Origin: Sedimentisphaerales bacterium
GTDB lineage: Bacteria; Planctomycetota; Phycisphaerae; Sedimentisphaerales; Anaerobacaceae
Assembly (NCBI GenBank): GCA_028282745.1
Contig: JANQHJ010000077.1
Span: forward strand, 1 to 34,170
Direction of reading: 5' to 3'
Length of the DNA stretch: 34,170 bases
The position numbers were made by a program, and so were the translations under genes. How positions within the stretch are numbered: the first letter of the stretch is position 1; each line of letters starts with the position of its first letter. Positions 1-6,716 of the stretch are shown in pieces. The notes under the pieces are model-generated. The model saw only the letters and a program-made list of their open reading frames with translations, made no database searches and was not told the origin of the DNA.

Positions 1-3
1 TAA

Positions 4-360
4 ATGAAGGAAAAGCTCGAAAACATAGCTCGCAACGACGGCAGATACCACCCCCGGGCCCTGCAGTTCGTCTATGACGGTCTGGGTTATACATTGAAAA
101 ACTTCCTCACCGAGCCCGACCACGTCAGCGGCCAGACTCTGTGCGACGGCCTGCGAGACTTCGCCATAAAGAAATGGGGCCGGCTTGCCAAGATGGTACT
201 CAACGACTGGGGTATCCAAAAGACACGCGACTTCGGCGAGATAGTTTACCTTATGATAGACCACAAGTGGATGAGCGCCCAGCCGTCAGATACTATCGAG
301 GACTTTAACGGCATTTATGATTTCGATACTGTCTTCAAAAAAAATTTCAATTTCCAGTAG
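4..360 (+). CDS. Minf_1886 family conserved protein
   Basis: A 118-residue soluble protein that I recognise as the Minf_1886 family, a short conserved family of unknown function known mainly from Planctomycetes and Verrucomicrobia. Recognition rests on the family-like segments YHPRALQFVYDGLGYT near residues 15-28, SGQTLCDGLRDFAIKKWG around 42-59, and an acidic/aromatic C-terminus with DFDTVFKKNF. No signal peptide, membrane segment or metal-binding cluster is visible. The ATG follows a TAA triplet at the very edge of the window, so an upstream gene may end there, but that and any ribosome binding site are cut off. It ends 6 bp before the converging MarC gene. It is useful as a lineage marker; no function can be given. 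Confidence 0.85.
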   Translation: MKEKLENIARNDGRYHPRALQFVYDGLGYTLKNFLTEPDHVSGQTLCDGLRDFAIKKWGRLAKMVLNDWGIQKTRDFGEIVYLMIDHKWMSAQPSDTIEDFNGIYDFDTVFKKNFNFQ

Positions 361-366
361 GCTAAC

Positions 367-1011
367 TTAAGTTTGAAAGTAAGCCTTCAATCCTGCCATT
401 ATCATGTGCACGCCAATCGAAGCGATAAACATGCACATAACCTTCGAAAAGACTGTGCAGAACAATCTTCCGAGTATTTTGTGAATTGGCTGCAGGAATC
501 TTGTTATTATCCATACCAAAGCAAAAACTGCTGTAATTGCAATTACAGCCGCAGCCGGTCCCCGGCTTTGAAAAGTCGTTAAACTTGTCACCATTGCCCC
601 AGGCCCTGCCAATAGCGGACAGGCCATCGGAATACAGCCAATTTCTACAGCGCTCAAAGTTCCACTGACAGCGACTGATCTTTTCAGTGTCCCGAATATC
701 AAATGATCTATCGCGATGATCAATAATAGTACACCGCCGGCTAATTGCAGGTCTGCGAGAACAACATGAAAGATATTTTCGAGGATCCAGTTGCCGGCAA
801 AAGAAAAAATCAAAAGGATTGCTACCGCAACACCAATAGCAGTATTATATGCTTTCCCGCTCTGACCTGCTGGAACATGGTCACCAACATGCAGAAATAC
901 CGGAATATTCCCCACCGGATCGACAATTGCGAATAACGCTAATATGGCCTCAAGATAAACCATATTATTATTTCGGCAAATCCCCACTATTTTGAACAGA
1001 GTAAACGCCAT
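367..1011 (-). CDS. MarC family integral membrane protein
   Basis: A 214-residue polytopic inner-membrane protein of the MarC (UPF0056) family. The family signature LEAILALFAIVDPVGNIPVFL lies near the N-terminus (residues about 20-40), followed by about five more hydrophobic segments, including ILLIFSFAGNWIL, LAGGVLLLIIAIDHLIFG, CPLLAGPGAMVTSL and AAVIAITAVFALVWI. The SAVEIGCIPMACPLLAGPGA stretch is the usual second conserved loop of the family. Substrate and role are unknown; the historical link of E. coli MarC to antibiotic resistance is not supported for the family in general. The first 16 residues are atypical. A second Met at residue 17 (position 963) matches the normal family N-terminus and may be the real start; neither start has a strong ribosome binding site. 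It is divergent from the next gene. Confidence 0.9.
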   Translation of the reverse strand: MAFTLFKIVGICRNNNMVYLEAILALFAIVDPVGNIPVFLHVGDHVPAGQSGKAYNTAIGVAVAILLIFSFAGNWILENIFHVVLADLQLAGGVLLLIIAIDHLIFGTLKRSVAVSGTLSAVEIGCIPMACPLLAGPGAMVTSLTTFQSRGPAAAVIAITAVFALVWIITRFLQPIHKILGRLFCTVFSKVMCMFIASIGVHMIMAGLKAYFQT

Positions 1012-1046
1012 AATTTCTTAATAGCTAAATGTTTCAAGAAAATCAC

Positions 1047-1075
1047 TTGCCTTAAATAAATATAAGACAGATAAT
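1047..1075 (+). promoter_or_regulatory. Sigma70-like promoter for the membrane-protein gene
   Basis: TTGCCT at 1047-1052 and GATAAT at 1070-1075 are 17 bp apart, a good fit to a housekeeping promoter. The predicted start of transcription would be at about 1082, only a few bases before the ATG at 1085, and no ribosome binding site is visible. The transcript could therefore be nearly leaderless. This rests on sequence matching only. Confidence 0.4.
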
Positions 1076-1084
1076 AGCCCAATA

Positions 1085-1894
1085 ATGAGCGAGCTTAAAA
1101 AAACCCTACTAATACTTAAATCACGATGGCCGCAGGTTGCTATGCTTGTTAGCTTATCTATTACTTCTACTATTTTGGGTACATTAACAAGATTAGCTCG
1201 TAGTTCAGGTACTCAATTATCAGCTACATCTATTCAGGCAGGCTTTTTTTTATTTTCTCTAATACTCTGGATTTTCACTATTTTACTCTTTAACGGTTTT
1301 TTAAGAAGTGTTTATTTAGGCGAAGCTGAACATTACGCACTTGATAAATTATTTAAACACGGCTGTCACTTTTTCTGGCGACTATTTGTTTTCGCCATTC
1401 TTTTTGGGATTTTATATATTCTGGTTCTTTTGATTGCCAATTCACTAATAAGACACTTTTATCAAGATGTGGCAACACAACAAATAATACGCTTGATTGC
1501 TGTATCCATTTCAATTCTATTCGTGAATATAGTATTGATCAAAGTCTGCTTATTCCTACCCGCAACAATTATAACACTCGACTGCAAGCTATTTCGAAGC
1601 TTCAAATACCTTAGAAATTGTAAGCTATCAGATGTAAAATTACTAATTGTCATATATTGCGGAAACCTCATGTTTTCTACATTATTCTCATTTTTATTGA
1701 ATACCATATACGAAAATTCATATAGTATTATTTCGTTTTTATGTCGAGCAGTAGTTTCGATCTTGGGCACTCTAATAGGCCTTGTTGTTTCTATCATGGC
1801 TATAAGGTATGTAACATCTCTAAATATCAATACAATAAAAGAAATCTTGCAAATGAAATTGGATGATCCGCGAAGCTATAAGCTTATTACTTAG
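1085..1894 (+). CDS. Unknown polytopic membrane protein
   Basis: A 269-residue hydrophobic protein that I do not recognise. About six membrane segments can be seen: residues around 16-34 (AMLVSLSITSTILGTL), 50-70 (AGFFLFSLILWIFTILLF), 95-118 (FWRLFVFAILFGILYILVLLI), 138-160 (LIAVSISILFVNIVLIKVCLF), 184-208 and 218-242. No catalytic motif, transporter signature or signal peptide is evident. The overall shape resembles DUF-type multi-pass proteins of the YciC/DUF975 sort, but no diagnostic motif supports that. It is clearly more AT-rich than its neighbours, and is single and divergent from the marC-like gene. The sequence right after its stop codon is an inverted copy of the bamA-ompH intergenic region, suggesting recombination at this site. 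Confidence 0.75.
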   Translation: MSELKKTLLILKSRWPQVAMLVSLSITSTILGTLTRLARSSGTQLSATSIQAGFFLFSLILWIFTILLFNGFLRSVYLGEAEHYALDKLFKHGCHFFWRLFVFAILFGILYILVLLIANSLIRHFYQDVATQQIIRLIAVSISILFVNIVLIKVCLFLPATIITLDCKLFRSFKYLRNCKLSDVKLLIVIYCGNLMFSTLFSFLLNTIYENSYSIISFLCRAVVSILGTLIGLVVSIMAIRYVTSLNINTIKEILQMKLDDPRSYKLIT

Positions 1895-1896
1895 AA

Positions 1897-1955
1897 TCTC
1901 TAACTTAATGAATAAAAAGAACTTTTTTAATAGTCAAAACCGGCATTTGTCTTCT
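1897..1955 (+). repeat. 59-bp dispersed repeat, copy 1
   Basis: This stretch starts two bases after the stop codon of the unknown membrane protein. It is identical, base for base, to the reverse complement of 30647-30705. Similarity continues to about 1970 with two mismatches in the next six bases and then nine identical ones. It contains a short A5G/CT5 inverted repeat at about 1914-1926 followed by AATAG, which could act as a weak terminator for the gene before it. In both copies the repeat follows the stop codon of a gene in the same relative orientation. Confidence 0.85.
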
Positions 1956-1970
1956 CTTTGTTATATACTA

Positions 1971-3089
1971 TTAGAGAAACTCTCTAATTATCTTTTTAAA
2001 AACCTCAACCGCCTCTTCTAGTTCTGCTATCTCAACGAACTCATCCGGCTGATGACAGCTTGCACCATCTGCCGCTCCGCATACAACAACAGGCTTACCT
2101 AATTGTGCAAAGAAAGGCCCATCTGTTCCATATCCAACCGATGCCGTCTTCGCAGCCCCTACAACAGAGCACAATCCTTTGACAAATTCGCTGTTATCAT
2201 CCGTCTCCAAAGCTCCAACGTTCCTTACTATCGAGACCTCAGCATCAAAACTACTGTCCGCCTCTTTCAACCGCTTAAAGATGTTTTCTATCATTTCAAT
2301 TATTTCATCGTTCGACTCACCCGGCACCGTGCGAATATCCAGACTTGTCTTACACATATCCGGTACGACATTTATAGCATCGCCAGCGTTTATTGTATTG
2401 ATACTAACCGAACACTTACCAAGCTTCGGGTGCTCGACATTACCAAATTCGACTTTATCAAGTTCATCCAGAAACTTTCTCATCGAATTAATAGCGTTGA
2501 CACCGGTATGAGGCCGTGACCCATGAGCCGTTCTGCCCCTGGTCTTAACCTCTAACCACAGTATCCCGCGATGCGCCGTTATTACCTTAAAATTCGTCGG
2601 CTCAGCTATGATAACACCAGCTATTTCCGGCAGCTTATCCTTGTTCTCCGCTACGAATTTTTTAGCACCGCAACTGTCCGTCTCCTCACCTGCGTTGCAT
2701 GTAATTATGAGATCACCTGCCGGTTCTTCGCCAGCCTGTATAAGGTCGCACACTGCAGTAATTAAAGCCGCAGCCGATCCCTTCATATCACATGCACCAC
2801 GCCCGTAGATTTTCCCATCTTCTTCTGTAGCCGAGAACGGCGGATACTTCCACTGCTGCTCACCGGGCGGTACGACATCTATATGACAGGCAAATAACAA
2901 GCCCGGCTTATCGTCTTCAGATTTGATATGCGCCGTAACATTAGCCCGATCATTACCCCAGCTATCTAACTGGCAATCAATACCAAATCGCTGGAAATGT
3001 TCTTTTATCACCTTAGCTACCGCAAGTTCACCTGTATGCTCGGTACTCTCGGCCTGTATAAGTTTCTTCAATAATTCTTTCACAAACAA
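1971..3089 (-). CDS. M20 family peptidase/deacylase (ArgE/DapE-like)
   Basis: A 372-residue cytoplasmic zinc amidohydrolase of the M20 family. All metal and catalytic positions are visible: H69xD71 (CHIDVVPP), D101 in YGRGACDMKG, the Glu pair E135-E136 in NAGEET, E163 in EPTNFK, and the C-terminal His H346 in GASCHQPDEF. The middle section (HRGILWLEVKTRGRTAHGSRPHTGVNAI) is the dimerisation/lid domain typical of ArgE, DapE and CPG2-like enzymes. Family members hydrolyse N-acyl amino acids (acetylornithine, succinyl-diaminopimelate) or small peptides. Nothing here decides between these: there is no arginine or lysine gene nearby. It lies 17 bp downstream of thyX on the same strand and is probably co-transcribed. 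Length is normal for the family. Confidence 0.9.
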   Translation of the reverse strand: MFVKELLKKLIQAESTEHTGELAVAKVIKEHFQRFGIDCQLDSWGNDRANVTAHIKSEDDKPGLLFACHIDVVPPGEQQWKYPPFSATEEDGKIYGRGACDMKGSAAALITAVCDLIQAGEEPAGDLIITCNAGEETDSCGAKKFVAENKDKLPEIAGVIIAEPTNFKVITAHRGILWLEVKTRGRTAHGSRPHTGVNAINSMRKFLDELDKVEFGNVEHPKLGKCSVSINTINAGDAINVVPDMCKTSLDIRTVPGESNDEIIEMIENIFKRLKEADSSFDAEVSIVRNVGALETDDNSEFVKGLCSVVGAAKTASVGYGTDGPFFAQLGKPVVVCGAADGASCHQPDEFVEIAELEEAVEVFKKIIREFL

Positions 3090-3106
3090 CTCTTTCTACG
3101 CAACAA

Positions 3107-3793
3107 TCATCCTTCATACTTATCAAAAACGACCGCCATTTTTTCCTTAATGTCATCCAATAACATGAACGCGATCTCCCGCATTTGTGGATGAGCAGCC
3201 TTGTCGCATCTTAACTCAAAAAAATTCATCCACTGGCGCAAATTCCCGGTTACGACAATTTCTGTTTTCAGAGAATGAATAAGAATTGAACGTGCTTGCT
3301 GGGGGGTCCAGCCTGCTTTTATAAGGCTGATATATTGTTCTTCGCATTGACCGCACGCTCTCAGCCAGACAGCCGTTTCTTTATCCAGAGCTGACAGCTC
3401 GATGACATTGCCATCTTCATATTCAAGGCTATCGTTTTGTGAATTTAATTTTAGATCCCCCGGCAGCAGCTTTTCATCAACCCAGGGTGGTAAGATGTAT
3501 TGAATACCGCCTAAATAGTTACAGTATCTGGTCGATTCCTGTGCGAAACTGAACAATCGATGCCTGACAATTTCATGAGTGATGCCGCGGTCACAGATAA
3601 TGCGATATGAAGCCGAAGCATGCTCGACCATAGCCAAATGATCACGGGCGACAAGCCTCTTTACAAATTCTATCGATGAAGTGTCGGTTATTTTGTCTTC
3701 GCTTTTATAGCAGATCCTGCCTGCCCTCTCAATTGCCTGCAAAGGATCAGGAGTAGCCCATAAAAATTCGATAGACGGTTTAATCAAGATCAT
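3107..3793 (-). CDS. thyX: Flavin-dependent thymidylate synthase ThyX
   Basis: A 228-residue protein that makes dTMP from dUMP using methylenetetrahydrofolate, FAD and NADPH. The diagnostic ThyX motif is intact: RHRLFSFAQESTR, with R77-H78-R79 and R89, matching the RHRxxSxxxxSxR signature that binds dUMP and FAD. The C-terminal part LIHSLKTEIVVTGNLRQWMNFFELRCDKAAHPQMREIA is also typical, including the NLRxWxxFFxLR stretch. No classical ThyA is in the window. The ATG lies directly after AAAGG, too close for ideal initiation, but a second AAAGG lies about 12 bases upstream. Upstream are 422 bp without a gene; downstream the M20 peptidase follows after 17 bp. Confidence 0.96.
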   Translation of the reverse strand: MILIKPSIEFLWATPDPLQAIERAGRICYKSEDKITDTSSIEFVKRLVARDHLAMVEHASASYRIICDRGITHEIVRHRLFSFAQESTRYCNYLGGIQYILPPWVDEKLLPGDLKLNSQNDSLEYEDGNVIELSALDKETAVWLRACGQCEEQYISLIKAGWTPQQARSILIHSLKTEIVVTGNLRQWMNFFELRCDKAAHPQMREIAFMLLDDIKEKMAVVFDKYEG

Positions 3794-4215
3794 CCTTTAT
3801 TTACCTTTCTTACCATAATACCTTTGTTGTTGCAGGTATAAATCCCAAGATATTCTTTCATGCTAAGAGATTACACATATTTTTCTGCTTGTACAAGAGT
3901 CTGACTGTGAATTCCATTGTTTTAAACTATAAACTATAATTTGTCGCTTTTCATTTCGAGTCCAAGCTGCATAAAGACTATGGCACTGGTTATCTTCAAA
4001 AGCGAAACAGTTGGTAAAGTCGAAATCTGGACCTAATCATAATCACAAAATACAATCTACGACCTGCAACATACGAATTACGGGCATCCTACATCCTGAA
4101 TCGAGTAACTACTCATTTTCGCGATAAAATCCGCTCCGAGCCAATTTTCTATTGAATATCAGGGCAATTTCTGTAATATTGGGGGGCTAAATTGGCAATT
4201 TTATAAGGAGCGAAA
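3794..4215. other. Intergenic region thyX to zinc-ribbon gene
   Basis: This 422-bp divergent gap has no convincing gene on either strand. It is AT-rich with a short tandem ACTATAA-type repeat at about 3926-3940. A clean ribosome binding site AAGGAG at 4205-4210 stands five bases before the ATG at 4216. Promoters for thyX and for the zinc-ribbon gene must lie here, but I found no pair of boxes good enough to name. No RNA gene was recognised. Confidence 0.4.
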
Positions 4216-4956
4216 ATGGGCCCAGTACTAAGCGGCTTAACTAAGTTACAGAGCGTGGAAAATCGCCTAAGGGTGATAAAGAACAAGCTGGCAAGATGCA
4301 GGCGAAGCGTTATTTTACAGGAAAACCAGGTTCGAACCCTGACGAACAGCCTGGAAGCCAAAAAGGAAGAGATACAGCTTACAAAGGTCCAGTCCGACCG
4401 GCTGGAACTCGAGCTAAAAAGCCGCGACGAGGCCATCGCCAAGCTCCGGGCATCATTGAACTCTGCAAAAACAAACAAGGAATATGCTGCCGTCCTGACC
4501 CAGCTCAATACAACAAAAGCTGATAATTCCAAACTCGAAGGCCAGATCCTCGATCTAATGAAGGATATCGAAGCCGACGAAGCTGAGTGTCAGCAGATTG
4601 AGGAGCAGATCGCTGAGCAGAAAAAAACGCTCGAAAACACCAGAACCGAATCCGAGCAGCAGGCCGTAAAACATCAGGCTGAGATAGACGGAATCCAAAA
4701 GGAGTGGGATCAGGCTGCAAAGGACGTACCTGAAGAGGCACTTCATATTTTCAAACGAGTCGCTGAAACCTACGACGGAGAAGCGTTATCTATCGTCGAA
4801 GAACAGGAAGAAAACTCCGCCGTTTATAGCTGCGGTGGCTGCTTCATGTCTATCACCCCGGAAACGGTAAATTTACTGATGACGAAGGATGACATTATTA
4901 GGTGTCCGAATTGCACCAGGATTTTGGTATTAAGTGTGACGGGTGAACAAACTTAA
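4216..4956 (+). CDS. Coiled-coil protein with C-terminal C4 zinc ribbon (COG1579 type)
   Basis: A 246-residue protein. Residues about 10-175 form a long, heptad-rich coiled coil dense in Lys, Glu, Gln and Leu (for example LRVIKNKLARCRRSVILQEN). The C-terminus carries a four-cysteine zinc ribbon, C206xxC209 and C230xxC233, spaced as in the COG1579 family of putative nucleic-acid-binding proteins. A perfect AAGGAG lies five bases before the ATG. The function of the family is not established. In several bacterial groups such genes neighbour an RNase HI gene, and the same pairing occurs here 63 bp downstream, which suggests but does not prove a shared role in RNA or RNA:DNA hybrid metabolism. Confidence 0.88.
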   Translation: MGPVLSGLTKLQSVENRLRVIKNKLARCRRSVILQENQVRTLTNSLEAKKEEIQLTKVQSDRLELELKSRDEAIAKLRASLNSAKTNKEYAAVLTQLNTTKADNSKLEGQILDLMKDIEADEAECQQIEEQIAEQKKTLENTRTESEQQAVKHQAEIDGIQKEWDQAAKDVPEEALHIFKRVAETYDGEALSIVEEQEENSAVYSCGGCFMSITPETVNLLMTKDDIIRCPNCTRILVLSVTGEQT

Positions 4957-5010
4957 CCTTGTCAATTGATCATAGTTTTATTCGTTTGGTGATGATATTG
5001 AGTCAGGACT

Positions 5011-5017
5011 AAGGGAG
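5011..5017 (+). promoter_or_regulatory. Ribosome binding site that bears on the start of the RNase H-PurN gene
   Basis: AAGGGAG lies only two bases before the GTG at 5020 but eight bases before an in-frame TTG at 5026. Spacing favours TTG as the actual initiation codon, which would remove two residues. Confidence 0.5.
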
Positions 5018-5019
5018 TA

Positions 5020-6102
5020 GTGCATTTGGGTAGTCAGATCAGTCACTTAATAGTTTATACAGATGGAGCCAGCAGGGGTAATCCCGGGCCCGGGGCAGCG
5101 GCTTACGTGCTGCTCGATGGGCATGATAAAGAAGTATCAGCTCGTGCGGTATTTTTAGGTGAGTGCACAAATAATGTCGCTGAATATACGGGATTAGTTA
5201 AAGCTCTCGAAGAAGCCAACGATCTCGGGGCTAAAACTTTAGAGATTTTCAGCGACAGTGAGCTGATGGTCAAGCAGATAACCGGGCAGTATAAAGTTAA
5301 AAGCGATCTGATCCGGCCTTTATTCGAACAGATAAAGGAATTGCTGGCACAGTTCGATAACTGGAGGATCGGGCACGTTAGAAGAAATAATAACAAGCGT
5401 GCAGATGAGCTTTGTAATATCTGTCTCGATAGAGGTGAAGATATTAATACCGAACCTAAGAATTTGACTAAGGGACAGAGGCATTTACGGTTAGGGGTAT
5501 TGGTAAGCGGTGGAGGCAGGACGTTAGTAAACATCCTTGAATGTATCGAACGTGGTGAGCTGGACGCTGAAGTGCCGGTCGTGATCTGTTCCCGTTCACA
5601 AATCAAGGGAGTTGAGCGAGCTAAAAAAGCCGGCTTGAAAGTAGTGATAATTCGCAAGAAAGATCATCCGGATATAGACTCGTTCAGTAAGGCAATCGAA
5701 GATGAATTAATACAAGAAAAAATCGATCTGGTTATTCAAGCGGGCTGGCTTTGTTTATGGAAGATACCTGAACGGTTGACCAATAAGGTTATGAATATTC
5801 ACCCGGCATTGTTGCCGAGCTTCGGCGGTAAGGGCATGTGGGGTCATCACGTTCACGAGGCTGTATTGGCGGCGAGTTGCAAAGTCAGTGGCTGTACGGT
5901 ACATTTTTGTACGAATGAATACGATGACGGCCCGATCATTGTACAGCGATGCTGCACAGTTGAAGAAGGTGACACAGCAGATGATCTTGCCGATCGTGTA
6001 TTTGGGCAGGAATGTATTGCTTATCCACAAGCTATAAAGCTGTTCTCACTGGGACGATTGAAAGTCGAGAATAAAATAGTCAAGATATTGCCTGGGGCTT
6101 AG
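5020..6102 (+). CDS. RNase HI-like / phosphoribosylglycinamide formyltransferase (PurN) fusion
   Basis: A 360-residue protein with two enzyme domains in one frame. Residues 8-137 are an RNase HI fold with all four acidic catalytic positions: D15 in YTDGASRGNPGPG, E55 in NNVAEYTGL, D79 in FSDSEL and D129 in KRADEL. Residues about 156-360 are a PurN-type GAR formyltransferase, with the catalytic trio N259, H261 (MNIHPALLPSF) and D302 (YDDGPI). The nucleotide loop SGGGRTLVN replaces the SGNGSN of E. coli PurN, and an insertion GGKGMWGHHVHEAV follows the HPALLP motif. The first domain would cut RNA in hybrids or act on short RNA; the second makes formyl-GAR in purine synthesis. The joint (residues about 138-156) is short, and no stop or frameshift lies between the domains. 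It follows the zinc-ribbon gene by 63 bp. Confidence 0.9.
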   Translation: MHLGSQISHLIVYTDGASRGNPGPGAAAYVLLDGHDKEVSARAVFLGECTNNVAEYTGLVKALEEANDLGAKTLEIFSDSELMVKQITGQYKVKSDLIRPLFEQIKELLAQFDNWRIGHVRRNNNKRADELCNICLDRGEDINTEPKNLTKGQRHLRLGVLVSGGGRTLVNILECIERGELDAEVPVVICSRSQIKGVERAKKAGLKVVIIRKKDHPDIDSFSKAIEDELIQEKIDLVIQAGWLCLWKIPERLTNKVMNIHPALLPSFGGKGMWGHHVHEAVLAASCKVSGCTVHFCTNEYDDGPIIVQRCCTVEEGDTADDLADRVFGQECIAYPQAIKLFSLGRLKVENKIVKILPGA

Positions 6103-6106
6103 TAAA

Positions 6107-6595
6107 ATGAAGCTGAATAAAAGGCAAAAAAGAATTATTGCCGATTTCATTGTAGTTGTAACCGTAACGATTGCGCTTGTCATCGGTATCACAAACTTCA
6201 AGGATCATGTCAATCGTTCCGAGGGTAAGCGAGCAATAACTCATCTTGGCGAGATAGTAGTTAACTATAGAGAGCAACACGGCTATGTGCCCCCAGAACG
6301 CGTGGTTGAACAGATCAAAGATAATCTGGAGGGTAGGGCAAGACTTGGCAAATTGACTTACCGGGGATTGTATGCCGACCTTAGCGGTAAAGAAAAAGAG
6401 TTGTTGGCCTATACGCAAGAAAACTACAGAAGCTGGTTCATTGAGCCGGGCTTTATAGTTCTGTGGGTCACAGATATCAAGGGCATAGGGCAAAAGACAA
6501 CAGAATATCAAGTGGAATGGATAGCTAAAGATAAGTTCCAGGAGCAGCTCGATAAGTATGAGACAGACTACGAGAGATCACTGCGAGGGAAATGA
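6107..6595 (+). CDS. Small single-pass membrane protein of unknown function
   Basis: A 162-residue protein I do not recognise. A basic start (MKLNKRQKR) precedes one hydrophobic segment at residues about 11-30 (IADFIVVVTVTIALVIGIT), then a soluble domain of about 130 residues, predicted outside the cytoplasm, with the stretch ITHLGEIVVNYREQHGYVPPE. The shape (short basic start, one N-terminal helix, then HGYVPPE) is reminiscent of pseudopilin-like proteins, but no prepilin peptidase site (G before F with Glu at +5) is visible, so I do not call it one. It begins four bases after the stop codon of the RNase H-PurN gene and is almost certainly in the same transcript. It converges with clpC, 99 bp away. 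Confidence 0.75.
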   Translation: MKLNKRQKRIIADFIVVVTVTIALVIGITNFKDHVNRSEGKRAITHLGEIVVNYREQHGYVPPERVVEQIKDNLEGRARLGKLTYRGLYADLSGKEKELLAYTQENYRSWFIEPGFIVLWVTDIKGIGQKTTEYQVEWIAKDKFQEQLDKYETDYERSLRGK

Positions 6596-6680
6596 TACCC
6601 CGCCTTCGGAAAGATAGTAAAAAAGCCCCAGCGATTTTTGATAAATCAGACGCTAGAGCTAAAATATTTTAAAGTGTTTT

Positions 6681-6716
6681 AGTAACTTACAGTTTTATTT
6701 TGAAGTTACTTTTTCT
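6681..6716 (+). terminator. Rho-independent terminator-like hairpin between converging genes
   Basis: AGTAACTT at 6681-6688 pairs perfectly with AAGTTACT at 6703-6710, with a 14-base loop, and a T-run (TTTTTC) follows on the plus strand. It would end transcription of the plus-strand genes and overlaps the last codons of clpC on the other strand. A second, weaker hairpin (GATTT 6633-6637 with AAATC 6643-6647) lies upstream in the same gap. Confidence 0.5.

Noticed and set aside
4329-4340. GGTTCGAACCCT resembling a tRNA T-loop
   Set aside because: It lies in the coding sequence of the coiled-coil/zinc-ribbon protein, and no acceptor, D or anticodon arm can be formed around it.
6107-6595. Type IV pseudopilin
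   Set aside because: There is one N-terminal helix, but no prepilin cleavage motif with conserved Glu at +5.
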